DNA from: JAZNQN01 sp045590195
Lineage (GTDB): Bacteria > Bacillota > Clostridia > UMGS1883 > UMGS1540
Assembly (NCBI GenBank): GCA_045590195.1
Contig: JAZNQN010000026.1
Span: 1 to 39,079, forward strand
Direction: 5' to 3'
DNA length: 39,079 nt
The translations under genes and the position numbers were made by a program. Of the stretch, positions 24,253 through 31,647 are shown piece after piece (within the stretch, counting starts at the first letter, position 1; each line of letters starts with the position of its first letter). A model generated the notes under the pieces. That model was not told the origin of the DNA and ran no database searches. It was given only the letters and a program-made list of their open reading frames with translations.

Positions 24253-27200
24253 TTATATAGTTACTACGCCATCAAAAACTTTCTGACAGTTACCTGTCAT
24301 ATAAACTGCATCATCAGTATAGCAAACAGTAAGCTCGCCACCGGGCAAAATTACTTTAATATCTGTGTTTTTCTCACAGTATCCGTTTAAAACTGCCGCA
24401 ACTGCTGCCGCACAAGCGCCTGTTCCGCAGCAAAGGGTTTCGCCGTTGCCTCTCTCCCAGGCTTTAACCCTTAACGTTTTACTGTCAAACACCTGAACAA
24501 ATTCAGCATTAACTCTCTCAGGGAAAAGCTCGTGATTTTCAAATAATGGACCGATTTTTGAAACATCAATATGTTCAGTATTCTGGCAGAACACAACCGC
24601 ATGAGGGTTACCCATAGAAACGCCTGTTACCATATATTCTTTGCCATCAACATCTATTTTATAATTTACAACTTTTTCCCCTTCAACATTCATAGGAATG
24701 CTCTTTGGAGAAAGCTGAGCCTTGCCCATATCAACTCTTACTTTCGAAACAAGGCCGCCAATTGTTTTAAGTTTAAGGGTTTTAATGCCGCTCAATGTTT
24801 CAACAGTTGCTGTATCTTTATGTGGAATAATGCCATTATCATAAATATATTTTGCAACACAGCGGATAGCTGTACCTGACATTTCGCCTTCGCTGCCATC
24901 GATATTAAATATTCTCATTTTAGCATCAGCAACATCGGATGGGCAAATTAAAACTACACCATCGCCTCCGATACCATAATGGCGGTCACAAAGGAAAACA
25001 GAAAGGTTTTCAGGAGCAGGAACACTTTGTTTAAAGCAATCGATATAAATGTAATCGTTGCCGCAGCCCTGCATTTTTGTAAACTCAATTTCCATTTTTT
25101 CTGCACGGAGGTTTGTAATGTCAACAAGCTCTGTATTAATTTCGCTGTATTTACTCATAAGAGTATTTGCAAGAGCATTAGCTGTATCAATAGAAGTAAG
25201 ACAAGGAATACCGAGAAGGCTAGCTTTTCTTCTGATTTTAACACTGTCACGAACAGGGTCTCTTCCCTTTTTGGAAGTTGAAACGATATATTTAATACTT
25301 CCACTATCAAGAAGTGTCATAGTATTATCTTCACTTTCGTGAATTTTGTTTACAACTTTAACACGAAGTCCAAGTCCCTCTAAAACTTTTGCAGTTCCTG
25401 CAGTAGCATAAAGAAGGAATCCCATTTCGCTGAATTTTTCAGCAATATCGCCGATTTCGTTTTTATCGCTATCGCGAACAGTTAAGAACACGCCACCTGT
25501 TTTTGCCATTTTATATCCGGCTCCAAGTAAGCCTTTATAAAGAGCTTCTTCAAGGTTTTTACCTATACCCAGAACCTCGCCTGTAGATTTCATTTCAGGG
25601 CCCAGCTGAGTATCAACATCGGTAAGTTTTTCAAATGAGAAAACAGGAACTTTAACTGCTGTATATGCAGAAGTTTTGTAAAGACCGGTGCCATACTGTG
25701 TATCACGAAGCTTTGTTCCAAGGGAAACGAGCATTGCAATATCACACATAGGAATACCTGTGATTTTGCTCATATAAGGAACTGTTCTTGAAGCACGGGG
25801 ATTAACCTCAATAACATAAATTTCGCCATCTTTAACGATGTACTGAATATTTACAAGACCAATTCCGCCAAGGCCCATACAAATTCTTTTTGTGGTATCG
25901 TAAATTTCTTCAGAAATTGCATCGTCAATACTCTGCGGAGGGTAAACGGCAATTGAGTCACCGGAGTGGATACCAGTTCTTTCAATATGTTCCATAATAC
26001 CGGGAATTAAAATATCATCGCCGTCACAAATTGCGTCAACTTCAATTTCAATACCGTTGATGTATTTATCAATAAGTATCGGGTTTTCCTGTTTTTGCCT
26101 TAAAATAATTTCCATATATTCTTTAATATCATTATCGTCAAATGCGATAATCATATTCTGTCCGCCAAGCACATATGAAGGACGCATTAAAACAGGATAT
26201 TCAATTTTATGAGCAGTTTCAAGTGCTTCCTCGGTTGTCATAACAGAAAAACCTTTTGGTCTTTTTACGTTAAGGCTTTCAAGAAGCTGTTCAAAACGGT
26301 CTCTGTCTTCTGCGGCATCAATACTGTCGGCAGATGTACCTATTATCGGAATATTTTCTTTACTTAAAAGTTTTGTAAGCTTAATTGCAGTACCGCCACC
26401 AAAAGCAACAACAACGCCTTCAGGCTTTTCAAAGTTAATAATGTTCATTACATCTTCGCCGCAAAGTGGCTCAAAGTAAAGGCGGTCGGCTGTATCAAAG
26501 TCGGTTGAAACGGTTTCAGGGTTGTTATTGATTATTGCAACCTCATAACCAAGGCGCTGAAGCGACTCGATACAATGAACCGAAGCATAGTCAAACTCGA
26601 TACCCTGGCCAATTCTGATAGGCCCTGAGCCAAGTACCAAAATTGTTTTCTTTCCATTTTTATCTTTAAAATCAACTGCCTCGTTTATGCCGCCGGCCTC
26701 TTCACTGTCATAGCTTGCGTAGAAATACGGAGTTGTAGCCGCATATTCGCAGGCACAGGTATCAACCATTTTGTAAAGCGGTTTCCAATCATAAGTTTTG
26801 CCGATTGTTTTATCAAGGAAACCAAGTTTTTTACCTTCAAGGTACATCTCTTTTGTAACTTCTTCGCCGCTTTCAAGCCTTTTTTCGTAGTTTACAATAT
26901 TTAAAAGCTTGTAGAGGAACCAAAGGTCAATCTTGCTGATTTCATTTATTTTTTCAGGTGTAATGCCTCTTTTAAGAGCTTCGTAAACTGCAAAAAGTCT
27001 TAAATCAGTTGGCGATTTTATCATAGAGAAAAGTTTTTCCTCTGTTTTTTTGTTCATACCCTTAAAATTAAGAGTATCAATACCAATTTCGCAACCGCGA
27101 ACGGCCTTCATAAGGGCTGCCTCGAAATTATCGTCGATAGACATAACCTCGCCGGTAGCTTTCATTTGAGTACCGAGTTCTTTTTTCGCATAAACGAACT

Positions 27201-28290
27201 TATCGAAAGGCCATTTGGGGAACTTAACGGCAATATAGTCGATAGTAGGCTCAAATGCCGCATATGTAGTTCCTGTAACGGAGTTTATAATTTCATCGAG
27301 GGTGTAGCCGATTGCAACCTTTGTTGTAACCTTAGCAATAGGATAACCTGTTGCTTTTGAAGCAAGGGCCGATGAACGGGAAACCCTTGGGTTAACCTCG
27401 ATAACTGCATATTCAAAAGAATCAGGTTTAAGTGCAAACTGACAGTTACATCCGCCCTGAACGCCGAGAGCCGAAACTATATCAAGTGCTGCTGTACGAA
27501 GCATACTATATTCTTTGGGCGAAAGAGTTACCGCAGGAGCTACAACTATACTGTCACCTGTGTGAATGCCAACAGGGTCAAAGTTTTCCATTGAGCAAAC
27601 TGTAATTGCGTTACCCGCGCTGTCACGCATAACTTCAAATTCAATTTCTTTCCAGCCGGAAATACATTTTTCAATAAGAACCTGAGTAATTGGCGAAAGT
27701 GAAAGACCAACACTTGCAATTTCGGAAAGGCGTTCTGCATTTTCTGCAATACCGCCGCCGCTGCCGCCAAGGGTAAATGCAGGGCGAACAATTACCGGAT
27801 AGCCGATTTCTTCAGCAAATTCAAGGGCAGCTTCAACCTCTGTAACAACCTTTGAAGGAATACATGGCTGATTTATGCTCTCCATTGTGTCTTTAAAAAG
27901 CTGACGGTCTTCAGCTTTATCAATAGTTTCAGGAGAAACACCAAGAAGCTGAACTCCGTTTTCTTCAAGAAAGCCTTCTTTTGCAAGCTGCATACAAAGA
28001 TTTAAGCCTGTCTGGCCGCCAAGACCTGACAAAATGCTATCAGGTTTTTCTTTCTTAATTATACGTTTAACAGTTTTAAGAGTCATAGGCTCGATATAAA
28101 TTTTATCAGCCATAGCCTTATCTGTCATAATGGTAGCCGGATTTGAGTTTACCAAAACTATCTCAATTCCGTCTTCACGAAGGGCACGGCACGCCTGAGT
28201 TCCGGCATAGTCAAACTCTGCCGCCTGGCCGATAACAATTGGGCCACTACCGATTACCAAAACTTTTTTAATATTTTTATTAAGTGGCAT
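24253..28290 (-). CDS. carB: Carbamoyl-phosphate synthetase large subunit fused to diaminopimelate epimerase
   Basis: One 1345-codon frame encodes two proteins normally separate. Residues 1-1065 are a complete CarB: two ATP-grasp halves (VRPAFTLGGSGGG near 170 and MRPSYVLGGQNMI near 700), intact EVNPRVSRSS and EVNPRASRTV metal/ATP motifs, and the C-terminal MGS allosteric domain. Residues 1066-1345 are a complete DapF fold: MQGCGNDYIYID, GGDGV, MGNPHAVVF, and the second catalytic Cys in ETLCCGTGACA. The first catalytic Cys, normally in MCGNGIRC, is Ser here (MSGTAIRC, Ser1138). A Met stands at the junction but no clear SD precedes it. The gene overlaps carA by one base (TAATG). CarB makes carbamoyl phosphate for pyrimidines and arginine; DapF makes meso-diaminopimelate. 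Confidence 0.92.
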   Translation of the reverse strand: MPLNKNIKKVLVIGSGPIVIGQAAEFDYAGTQACRALREDGIEIVLVNSNPATIMTDKAMADKIYIEPMTLKTVKRIIKKEKPDSILSGLGGQTGLNLCMQLAKEGFLEENGVQLLGVSPETIDKAEDRQLFKDTMESINQPCIPSKVVTEVEAALEFAEEIGYPVIVRPAFTLGGSGGGIAENAERLSEIASVGLSLSPITQVLIEKCISGWKEIEFEVMRDSAGNAITVCSMENFDPVGIHTGDSIVVAPAVTLSPKEYSMLRTAALDIVSALGVQGGCNCQFALKPDSFEYAVIEVNPRVSRSSALASKATGYPIAKVTTKVAIGYTLDEIINSVTGTTYAAFEPTIDYIAVKFPKWPFDKFVYAKKELGTQMKATGEVMSIDDNFEAALMKAVRGCEIGIDTLNFKGMNKKTEEKLFSMIKSPTDLRLFAVYEALKRGITPEKINEISKIDLWFLYKLLNIVNYEKRLESGEEVTKEMYLEGKKLGFLDKTIGKTYDWKPLYKMVDTCACEYAATTPYFYASYDSEEAGGINEAVDFKDKNGKKTILVLGSGPIRIGQGIEFDYASVHCIESLQRLGYEVAIINNNPETVSTDFDTADRLYFEPLCGEDVMNIINFEKPEGVVVAFGGGTAIKLTKLLSKENIPIIGTSADSIDAAEDRDRFEQLLESLNVKRPKGFSVMTTEEALETAHKIEYPVLMRPSYVLGGQNMIIAFDDNDIKEYMEIILRQKQENPILIDKYINGIEIEVDAICDGDDILIPGIMEHIERTGIHSGDSIAVYPPQSIDDAISEEIYDTTKRICMGLGGIGLVNIQYIVKDGEIYVIEVNPRASRTVPYMSKITGIPMCDIAMLVSLGTKLRDTQYGTGLYKTSAYTAVKVPVFSFEKLTDVDTQLGPEMKSTGEVLGIGKNLEEALYKGLLGAGYKMAKTGGVFLTVRDSDKNEIGDIAEKFSEMGFLLYATAGTAKVLEGLGLRVKVVNKIHESEDNTMTLLDSGSIKYIVSTSKKGRDPVRDSVKIRRKASLLGIPCLTSIDTANALANTLMSKYSEINTELVDITNLRAEKMEIEFTKMQGCGNDYIYIDCFKQSVPAPENLSVFLCDRHYGIGGDGVVLICPSDVADAKMRIFNIDGSEGEMSGTAIRCVAKYIYDNGIIPHKDTATVETLSGIKTLKLKTIGGLVSKVRVDMGKAQLSPKSIPMNVEGEKVVNYKIDVDGKEYMVTGVSMGNPHAVVFCQNTEHIDVSKIGPLFENHELFPERVNAEFVQVFDSKTLRVKAWERGNGETLCCGTGACAAAVAAVLNGYCEKNTDIKVILPGGELTVCYTDDAVYMTGNCQKVFDGVVTI

Positions 28291-29360
28291 TATCTTTCAC
28301 CCTCCATCATTTTAAAGAATTTTTCAACCAGGAAGGTTGTATCGCAAAGTCCACCCTCTGCATCAGGATAAAACTGAAGAGAAAATGCAGGAGCATTTTT
28401 ATACTCAATACCTTCACAGGATTTATCGTTAATATTGTAAAAAAGAATTTCTGCTTTACTTTTATCAATACTGTCGCAGGAAACTGCATAACCGTGATTT
28501 TGAGCAGTAATATAAACTCTGCCTGTTTCTGTGCTTTTAACAGGAATATTTGCACCACGGTGACCACTTTTAAGTTTTTCACATTTAAAGCCGTTTGCAA
28601 GAGCCATAATCTGGTGGCCAAGGCCGATGCCAAGCATTGGAGTTCCGCTTTCAAAAAGTTTTTTGGCAGTTTCAATAACGGCGCTGTTATTCTCAGGTGC
28701 ACCGCCGCCATTTGAAAACACAATTCCGCAAGGCTTGTAAGAGATCACTTCTTCTGCAGAAGTATTTGCAGGAACAACTACTACCTTTGCGCCTTTTTTA
28801 ACAAACTTATTCGCAAGGCTATTTTTCATTCCAAGGTCATATATTACTACAGTTTTATCGCCTTCGCCCATTTCATACTTTTCGGCGCAGGTTGTATTCT
28901 CTACAGCATTTTCAACTTTGTATGATTTAATTTTATTAAGATCTGCATCTTCAACATTTTCAACAATCATACCATTCATACTGCCGTTTTCACGAAGCAG
29001 TTTTGTAAGCGCTCTTGTATCAATTCCTGTAAGGCATGTAACGTTTTTTTCCTTAAAAAAAGTGTCAAGATCACCCTCGCTCCTGAAATTAGAGGGGACT
29101 TCACACAAACTTTTAACAATATAACCCGAAACTTTAACACCATTACTTTCAAAATCAGAAAACATTACGCCATAGTTACCGATAAGCGGAAATGTTTGAA
29201 CAACAATCTGACCATAGTTAGTAGGGTCGGTAAGAGTTTCGATATAGCCGTTCATAGATGTATTAAAAACAACTTCACCAAGCACGCTTTTATCATTACC
29301 AAAAAGCTTGCCCTTAAAAGTTTTACCGTTTTCAAGCACCAAATATGCTGTTTTTTTCAA
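28290..29360 (-). CDS. carA: Carbamoyl-phosphate synthetase small-subunit-like protein, glutaminase triad lost
   Basis: The 356-residue protein is CarA along its whole length: an N-terminal domain with GEVVFNTSMNGYIETLTDP, then a class I glutamine amidotransferase domain. The three catalytic residues are all replaced. The nucleophile Cys in GICLGHQ is Gly246 (GIGLGHQ), the His in QYHPEA is Tyr331, and the Glu is Asp333 (QFYPDA). The SNGPGDP oxyanion loop is also altered (SNGGGAP). It should not hydrolyse glutamine, so the complex probably uses free ammonia. The start codon is TTG, with AAAGGAGA upstream. The gene has its own strong promoter and is followed by carB-dapF. Confidence 0.9.
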   Translation of the reverse strand: MKKTAYLVLENGKTFKGKLFGNDKSVLGEVVFNTSMNGYIETLTDPTNYGQIVVQTFPLIGNYGVMFSDFESNGVKVSGYIVKSLCEVPSNFRSEGDLDTFFKEKNVTCLTGIDTRALTKLLRENGSMNGMIVENVEDADLNKIKSYKVENAVENTTCAEKYEMGEGDKTVVIYDLGMKNSLANKFVKKGAKVVVVPANTSAEEVISYKPCGIVFSNGGGAPENNSAVIETAKKLFESGTPMLGIGLGHQIMALANGFKCEKLKSGHRGANIPVKSTETGRVYITAQNHGYAVSCDSIDKSKAEILFYNINDKSCEGIEYKNAPAFSLQFYPDAEGGLCDTTFLVEKFFKMMEGER

Positions 29361-29404
29361 AACTATCTCTCCTTTGTATAATATCTCACATAAATCTTCA
29401 ATAT

Positions 29405-29433
29405 ATTATAACACCAAATCGAAAAAAGTTCAA
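29405..29433 (-). promoter_or_regulatory. Promoter of carA-carB-dapF
   Basis: TTGAAC (29428-29433), 17-base spacer, TATAAT (29405-29410) on the minus strand. The leader is only about 40 bases and no PyrR-type attenuator is visible, so pyrimidine control by that route is unlikely. Confidence 0.82.
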
Positions 29434-29452
29434 GAGCATATGAAGAAATAAA

Positions 29453-29494
29453 TAAAAAAATTTTTGGGAGATTTTTATTGAATTCTCCCAAAAA
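29453..29494 (-). terminator. Intrinsic terminator of the XRE/ImmA operon
   Basis: TTTTTGGGAGA (29461-29471) pairs perfectly with TCTCCCAAAAA (29484-29494), and T residues follow on the minus strand. Confidence 0.9.
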
Positions 29495-29496
29495 AT

Positions 29497-29691
29497 TTAA
29501 TTGAACAATTCATTTGCAAGATTTTCTATTCTATTTTTGCGTTCATTGGTTTCATCCTCGTCTTTTGAAATTATAATTACATCGCCCTCGCAAAAACCCG
29601 CAAGAGCCGATTTTGATATTTCGTATATATTTTTATTTTCATCTTCAATTATTGCCTTATCGCCTTCAAAACGGTCTATAATAAATTTCAT
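29497..29691 (-). CDS. DUF3006-family small protein
   Basis: The 64-residue protein begins MKFIIDRFEGDKAIIEDENKNIYEISKSAL, the hallmark of DUF3006, a short beta-rich family that regularly follows ComEC-like metallo-beta-lactamase genes. Here it follows such a gene by two bases. Its function is unknown; the fixed pairing suggests it modulates or shields that enzyme. Confidence 0.85.
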   Translation of the reverse strand: MKFIIDRFEGDKAIIEDENKNIYEISKSALAGFCEGDVIIISKDEDETNERKNRIENLANELFN

Positions 29692-29693
29692 AT

Positions 29694-30569
29694 CTATTCT
29701 CCTTTTTCACATTTAACCTCAATGCTCTTTCCGTCACAATAAATTTTTACAGTACCGTTTAAATCTGTTCTGTAAAGTCTTGTACCAATTTTTTCAAATC
29801 TATTTAAAACTGATTTATGGGGGTGGCCATAATCGTTGCCTTCCCTTACGGAAATTACTGCAATTTCAGGATTTACGGCTTTTAGAAAAGCATTATGCGA
29901 TGATGTCCTCGAGCCATGATGGCCAACCTTTAAAACATCGCTTTTCACATCAAATTTCTGAAGTATTTCTTTTTCTGCCAAAGCCTCGGCATCGCCCATA
30001 AACAAAAACGATTTGTCGCCGTATGTAAGTTTTAAAACTGCCGAATAATCGTTAAGTTCTTCGTAATATTCACCTGACGGCGACAAAAACACCGCAGAAA
30101 CTTCGCCTTCTAAAACAGTTTTGCCGGCAGTTGCCGTTTCTATTTTAAGCCCTTTCTTTTTTATAGCAATTAAAACTTCTTCAAAGGTTTTAGTATTCGC
30201 CGTGGCACGAGGCATATAAATTGTTCCAATTTCAAAATTTTCTATTATATCATCCATTCCGCCGATATGGTCAGCATGAGGATGTGTTCCTATAATATAA
30301 TCAATTTTTTCTACGCCTTCGTTTTCAAGATAATCTACAAGATATCCGCCATCAGAATTATTACCTGCGTCTATAAGCATATTTTGCCCATCCGGCATTT
30401 TAATAAGTGTACAATCCGCCTGACCCACATCTATAATTTGCACATCAAGCACAAAAGATAAACTGCCACTATTTTCAACATCTGCATAATCACAGGTAGT
30501 AATAGTCATCCCTATTATCAAACTCCAAAAGCCGAGTTTAATAAAATTTATAATTTTTTTACTGAACAT
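29694..30569 (-). CDS. ComEC/Rec2-like metallo-beta-lactamase-fold protein, membrane-anchored or secreted
   Basis: The 291-residue protein has an N-terminal hydrophobic segment (about 8-25, ending TITTC, a poor lipobox). A metallo-beta-lactamase domain follows with HPHADHIGG (H96, H98, D100, H101), FLFMGDAE and VGHHGSRTSS. This corresponds to the extracellular nuclease-like domain of ComEC without the channel. Related stand-alone proteins may act as secreted nucleases. I chose ATG 30569, five bases after GGAGG; an ATG at 30581 overlaps the upstream stop and has no SD. It is in an operon with XRE, ImmA and DUF3006 genes. Confidence 0.82.
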   Translation of the reverse strand: MFSKKIINFIKLGFWSLIIGMTITTCDYADVENSGSLSFVLDVQIIDVGQADCTLIKMPDGQNMLIDAGNNSDGGYLVDYLENEGVEKIDYIIGTHPHADHIGGMDDIIENFEIGTIYMPRATANTKTFEEVLIAIKKKGLKIETATAGKTVLEGEVSAVFLSPSGEYYEELNDYSAVLKLTYGDKSFLFMGDAEALAEKEILQKFDVKSDVLKVGHHGSRTSSHNAFLKAVNPEIAVISVREGNDYGHPHKSVLNRFEKIGTRLYRTDLNGTVKIYCDGKSIEVKCEKGE

Positions 30570-30580
30570 CAATTCCTCCA

Positions 30581-31090
30581 TTACGCCAAAAACGACGATT
30601 TGAAACTAAACGGAATATTTATTTTATTTCCTCTTCGGCTAAGTGATAAAAACTTAATTTCAACAATATTCTTATCGAGGCACAGAGATGATGCAATGTC
30701 TGAGAGCGACATTCCTTCTTTCGCCATTGCAAGAGCAATATTGTCGTCAATTAAAAGCTCAGCTGCAAAAACATTTGCCTCAAATTCGAATGAATTTTTG
30801 GTATCAAACATAGCAGTATCAGAAACTGCACCCATTTCTGCCATAAAAGAGTGCATTGCATCGTGACCGATTTCATGAGCACAAACTACTTTTTGAAGTT
30901 CCTCTGGAAGAAGCGCATTTATAAAAATAAACTTATTACGCTTAATTACCGTATACATTCCTTTAAGCTTTTTAAAGTCGGTTATATATTTAATGTTTAT
31001 TGAATTATCGTCTGCAATAACAAAAGGATTGCGGCTGCCGGCTTTTTTAACAAGCTTGTCCGCCATCTTTTTTATACTTTCACAGTTCAT
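30581..31090 (-). CDS. ImmA/IrrE-family metallopeptidase
   Basis: The 169-residue protein has the HEIGHD zinc motif (HExxH) near residue 89 and a downstream FEFEANVFAAELL Glu ligand segment, both typical of ImmA/IrrE. In ICEBs1, ImmA cleaves the ImmR repressor; in Deinococcus, IrrE cleaves the DdrO repressor after DNA damage. Here the gene follows an XRE gene by 22 bases, the same order as immR-immA. I chose ATG 31090; a longer frame to 31168 would overlap the XRE gene. Its SD is weak (GGTGACAGG). Confidence 0.87.
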   Translation of the reverse strand: MNCESIKKMADKLVKKAGSRNPFVIADDNSINIKYITDFKKLKGMYTVIKRNKFIFINALLPEELQKVVCAHEIGHDAMHSFMAEMGAVSDTAMFDTKNSFEFEANVFAAELLIDDNIALAMAKEGMSLSDIASSLCLDKNIVEIKFLSLSRRGNKINIPFSFKSSFLA

Positions 31091-31112
31091 CCTGTCACCA
31101 TCTTTCCTATGG

Positions 31113-31511
31113 CTATTTTCTCTTTGCTGCGTATTTTTTGTTATTCTCCTTTGCTTCCCAATATGCATCGGAAATTGCGCGCATTACGGCATCTTTATCT
31201 TCTTCAGGAAGTTCGCCGCCTGCAAAAAGCGCAGAAATATTGCCAATAAGCTCCTTTGCATCCATTTCGCCTGATTTACCATAACGCTCAGAAGCCTCAT
31301 AAACAAATATTTCTTCTTCTGTTAAAAGGTAATTTACATCAACCCCGAAAACCGAGGCAAGCTTTCCATAAATTTCGCGGCTTTTGGGATACATATCAGC
31401 AGTTTCATAATTTTGAACGGTTCTTTTTGAAACATTTATTATTTCCGCCAAAGCCTCCTGGCTTAAACCTTTTTCTTTTCTCATAGTTTTAACTTTTTCG
31501 CTGAATTTCAT
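31113..31511 (-). CDS. XRE-family HTH repressor
   Basis: The 132-residue protein has an N-terminal XRE HTH (KVKTMRKEKGLSQEALAEIINVSKRTVQNYE, residues ~6-36) and a charged helical C-terminal half (DAKELIGNISALFAGGELPEEDKD) that may dimerise or be the peptidase target. It is the first gene of an operon with an ImmA-type peptidase, and it is divergent from a Y-family polymerase. By analogy with ImmR/DdrO it should bind the shared intergenic region and be inactivated by the peptidase. The SD AAAAGGAG is strong. Confidence 0.87.
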   Translation of the reverse strand: MKFSEKVKTMRKEKGLSQEALAEIINVSKRTVQNYETADMYPKSREIYGKLASVFGVDVNYLLTEEEIFVYEASERYGKSGEMDAKELIGNISALFAGGELPEEDKDAVMRAISDAYWEAKENNKKYAAKRK

Positions 31512-31535
31512 AATTCTTCTCCTTTTAAATTTTTA

Positions 31536-31564
31536 TTGACAACGAAACAAAATTGCATTATAAT
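31536..31564 (+). promoter_or_regulatory. Consensus promoter of the Y-family polymerase gene
   Basis: TTGACA (31536-31541), 17-base spacer, TATAAT (31559-31564). Both hexamers are perfect, so without a repressor it should be strong. Confidence 0.88.
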
Positions 31565-31593
31565 AAAAAAGTGGAAAATATCTTTCGCTTTTT
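31565..31593. promoter_or_regulatory. Imperfect dyad between divergent promoters
   Basis: AAAAAGTGGAAA and TTTCGCTTTTT flank ATATC as an imperfect inverted repeat. The segment fills exactly the gap between the two -10 elements and covers both predicted starts, the right position for one repressor to block both directions. Confidence 0.45.
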
Positions 31594-31622
31594 ATATTAC
31601 ATTAAATTTCAGAATTTGTCAA
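31594..31622 (-). promoter_or_regulatory. Promoter of the XRE/ImmA operon
   Basis: TTGACA (31617-31622), 17-base spacer, TAATAT (31594-31599) on the minus strand. Confidence 0.75.
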
Positions 31623-31647
31623 CACTTTTTTGAAAGAAAGGAAAAAA

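Noticed and set aside
25060..25110. Sequencing error as the cause of the CarB-DapF fusion
   Set aside because: Both domains are complete and in the same frame, and no frameshift-prone run stands at the junction. An error that removes only a stop remains possible but is not suggested by the sequence.
28600..28660. Base-calling error as the cause of the missing CarA Cys
   Set aside because: Three separate triad positions and the oxyanion loop have changed with the frame intact, so one error cannot explain it.
29361..29404. PyrR-type attenuator ahead of carA
   Set aside because: The leader is only about 40 bases and contains no terminator or anti-terminator stems. The hairpin at 29461-29494 lies upstream of the promoter and belongs to the previous operon.
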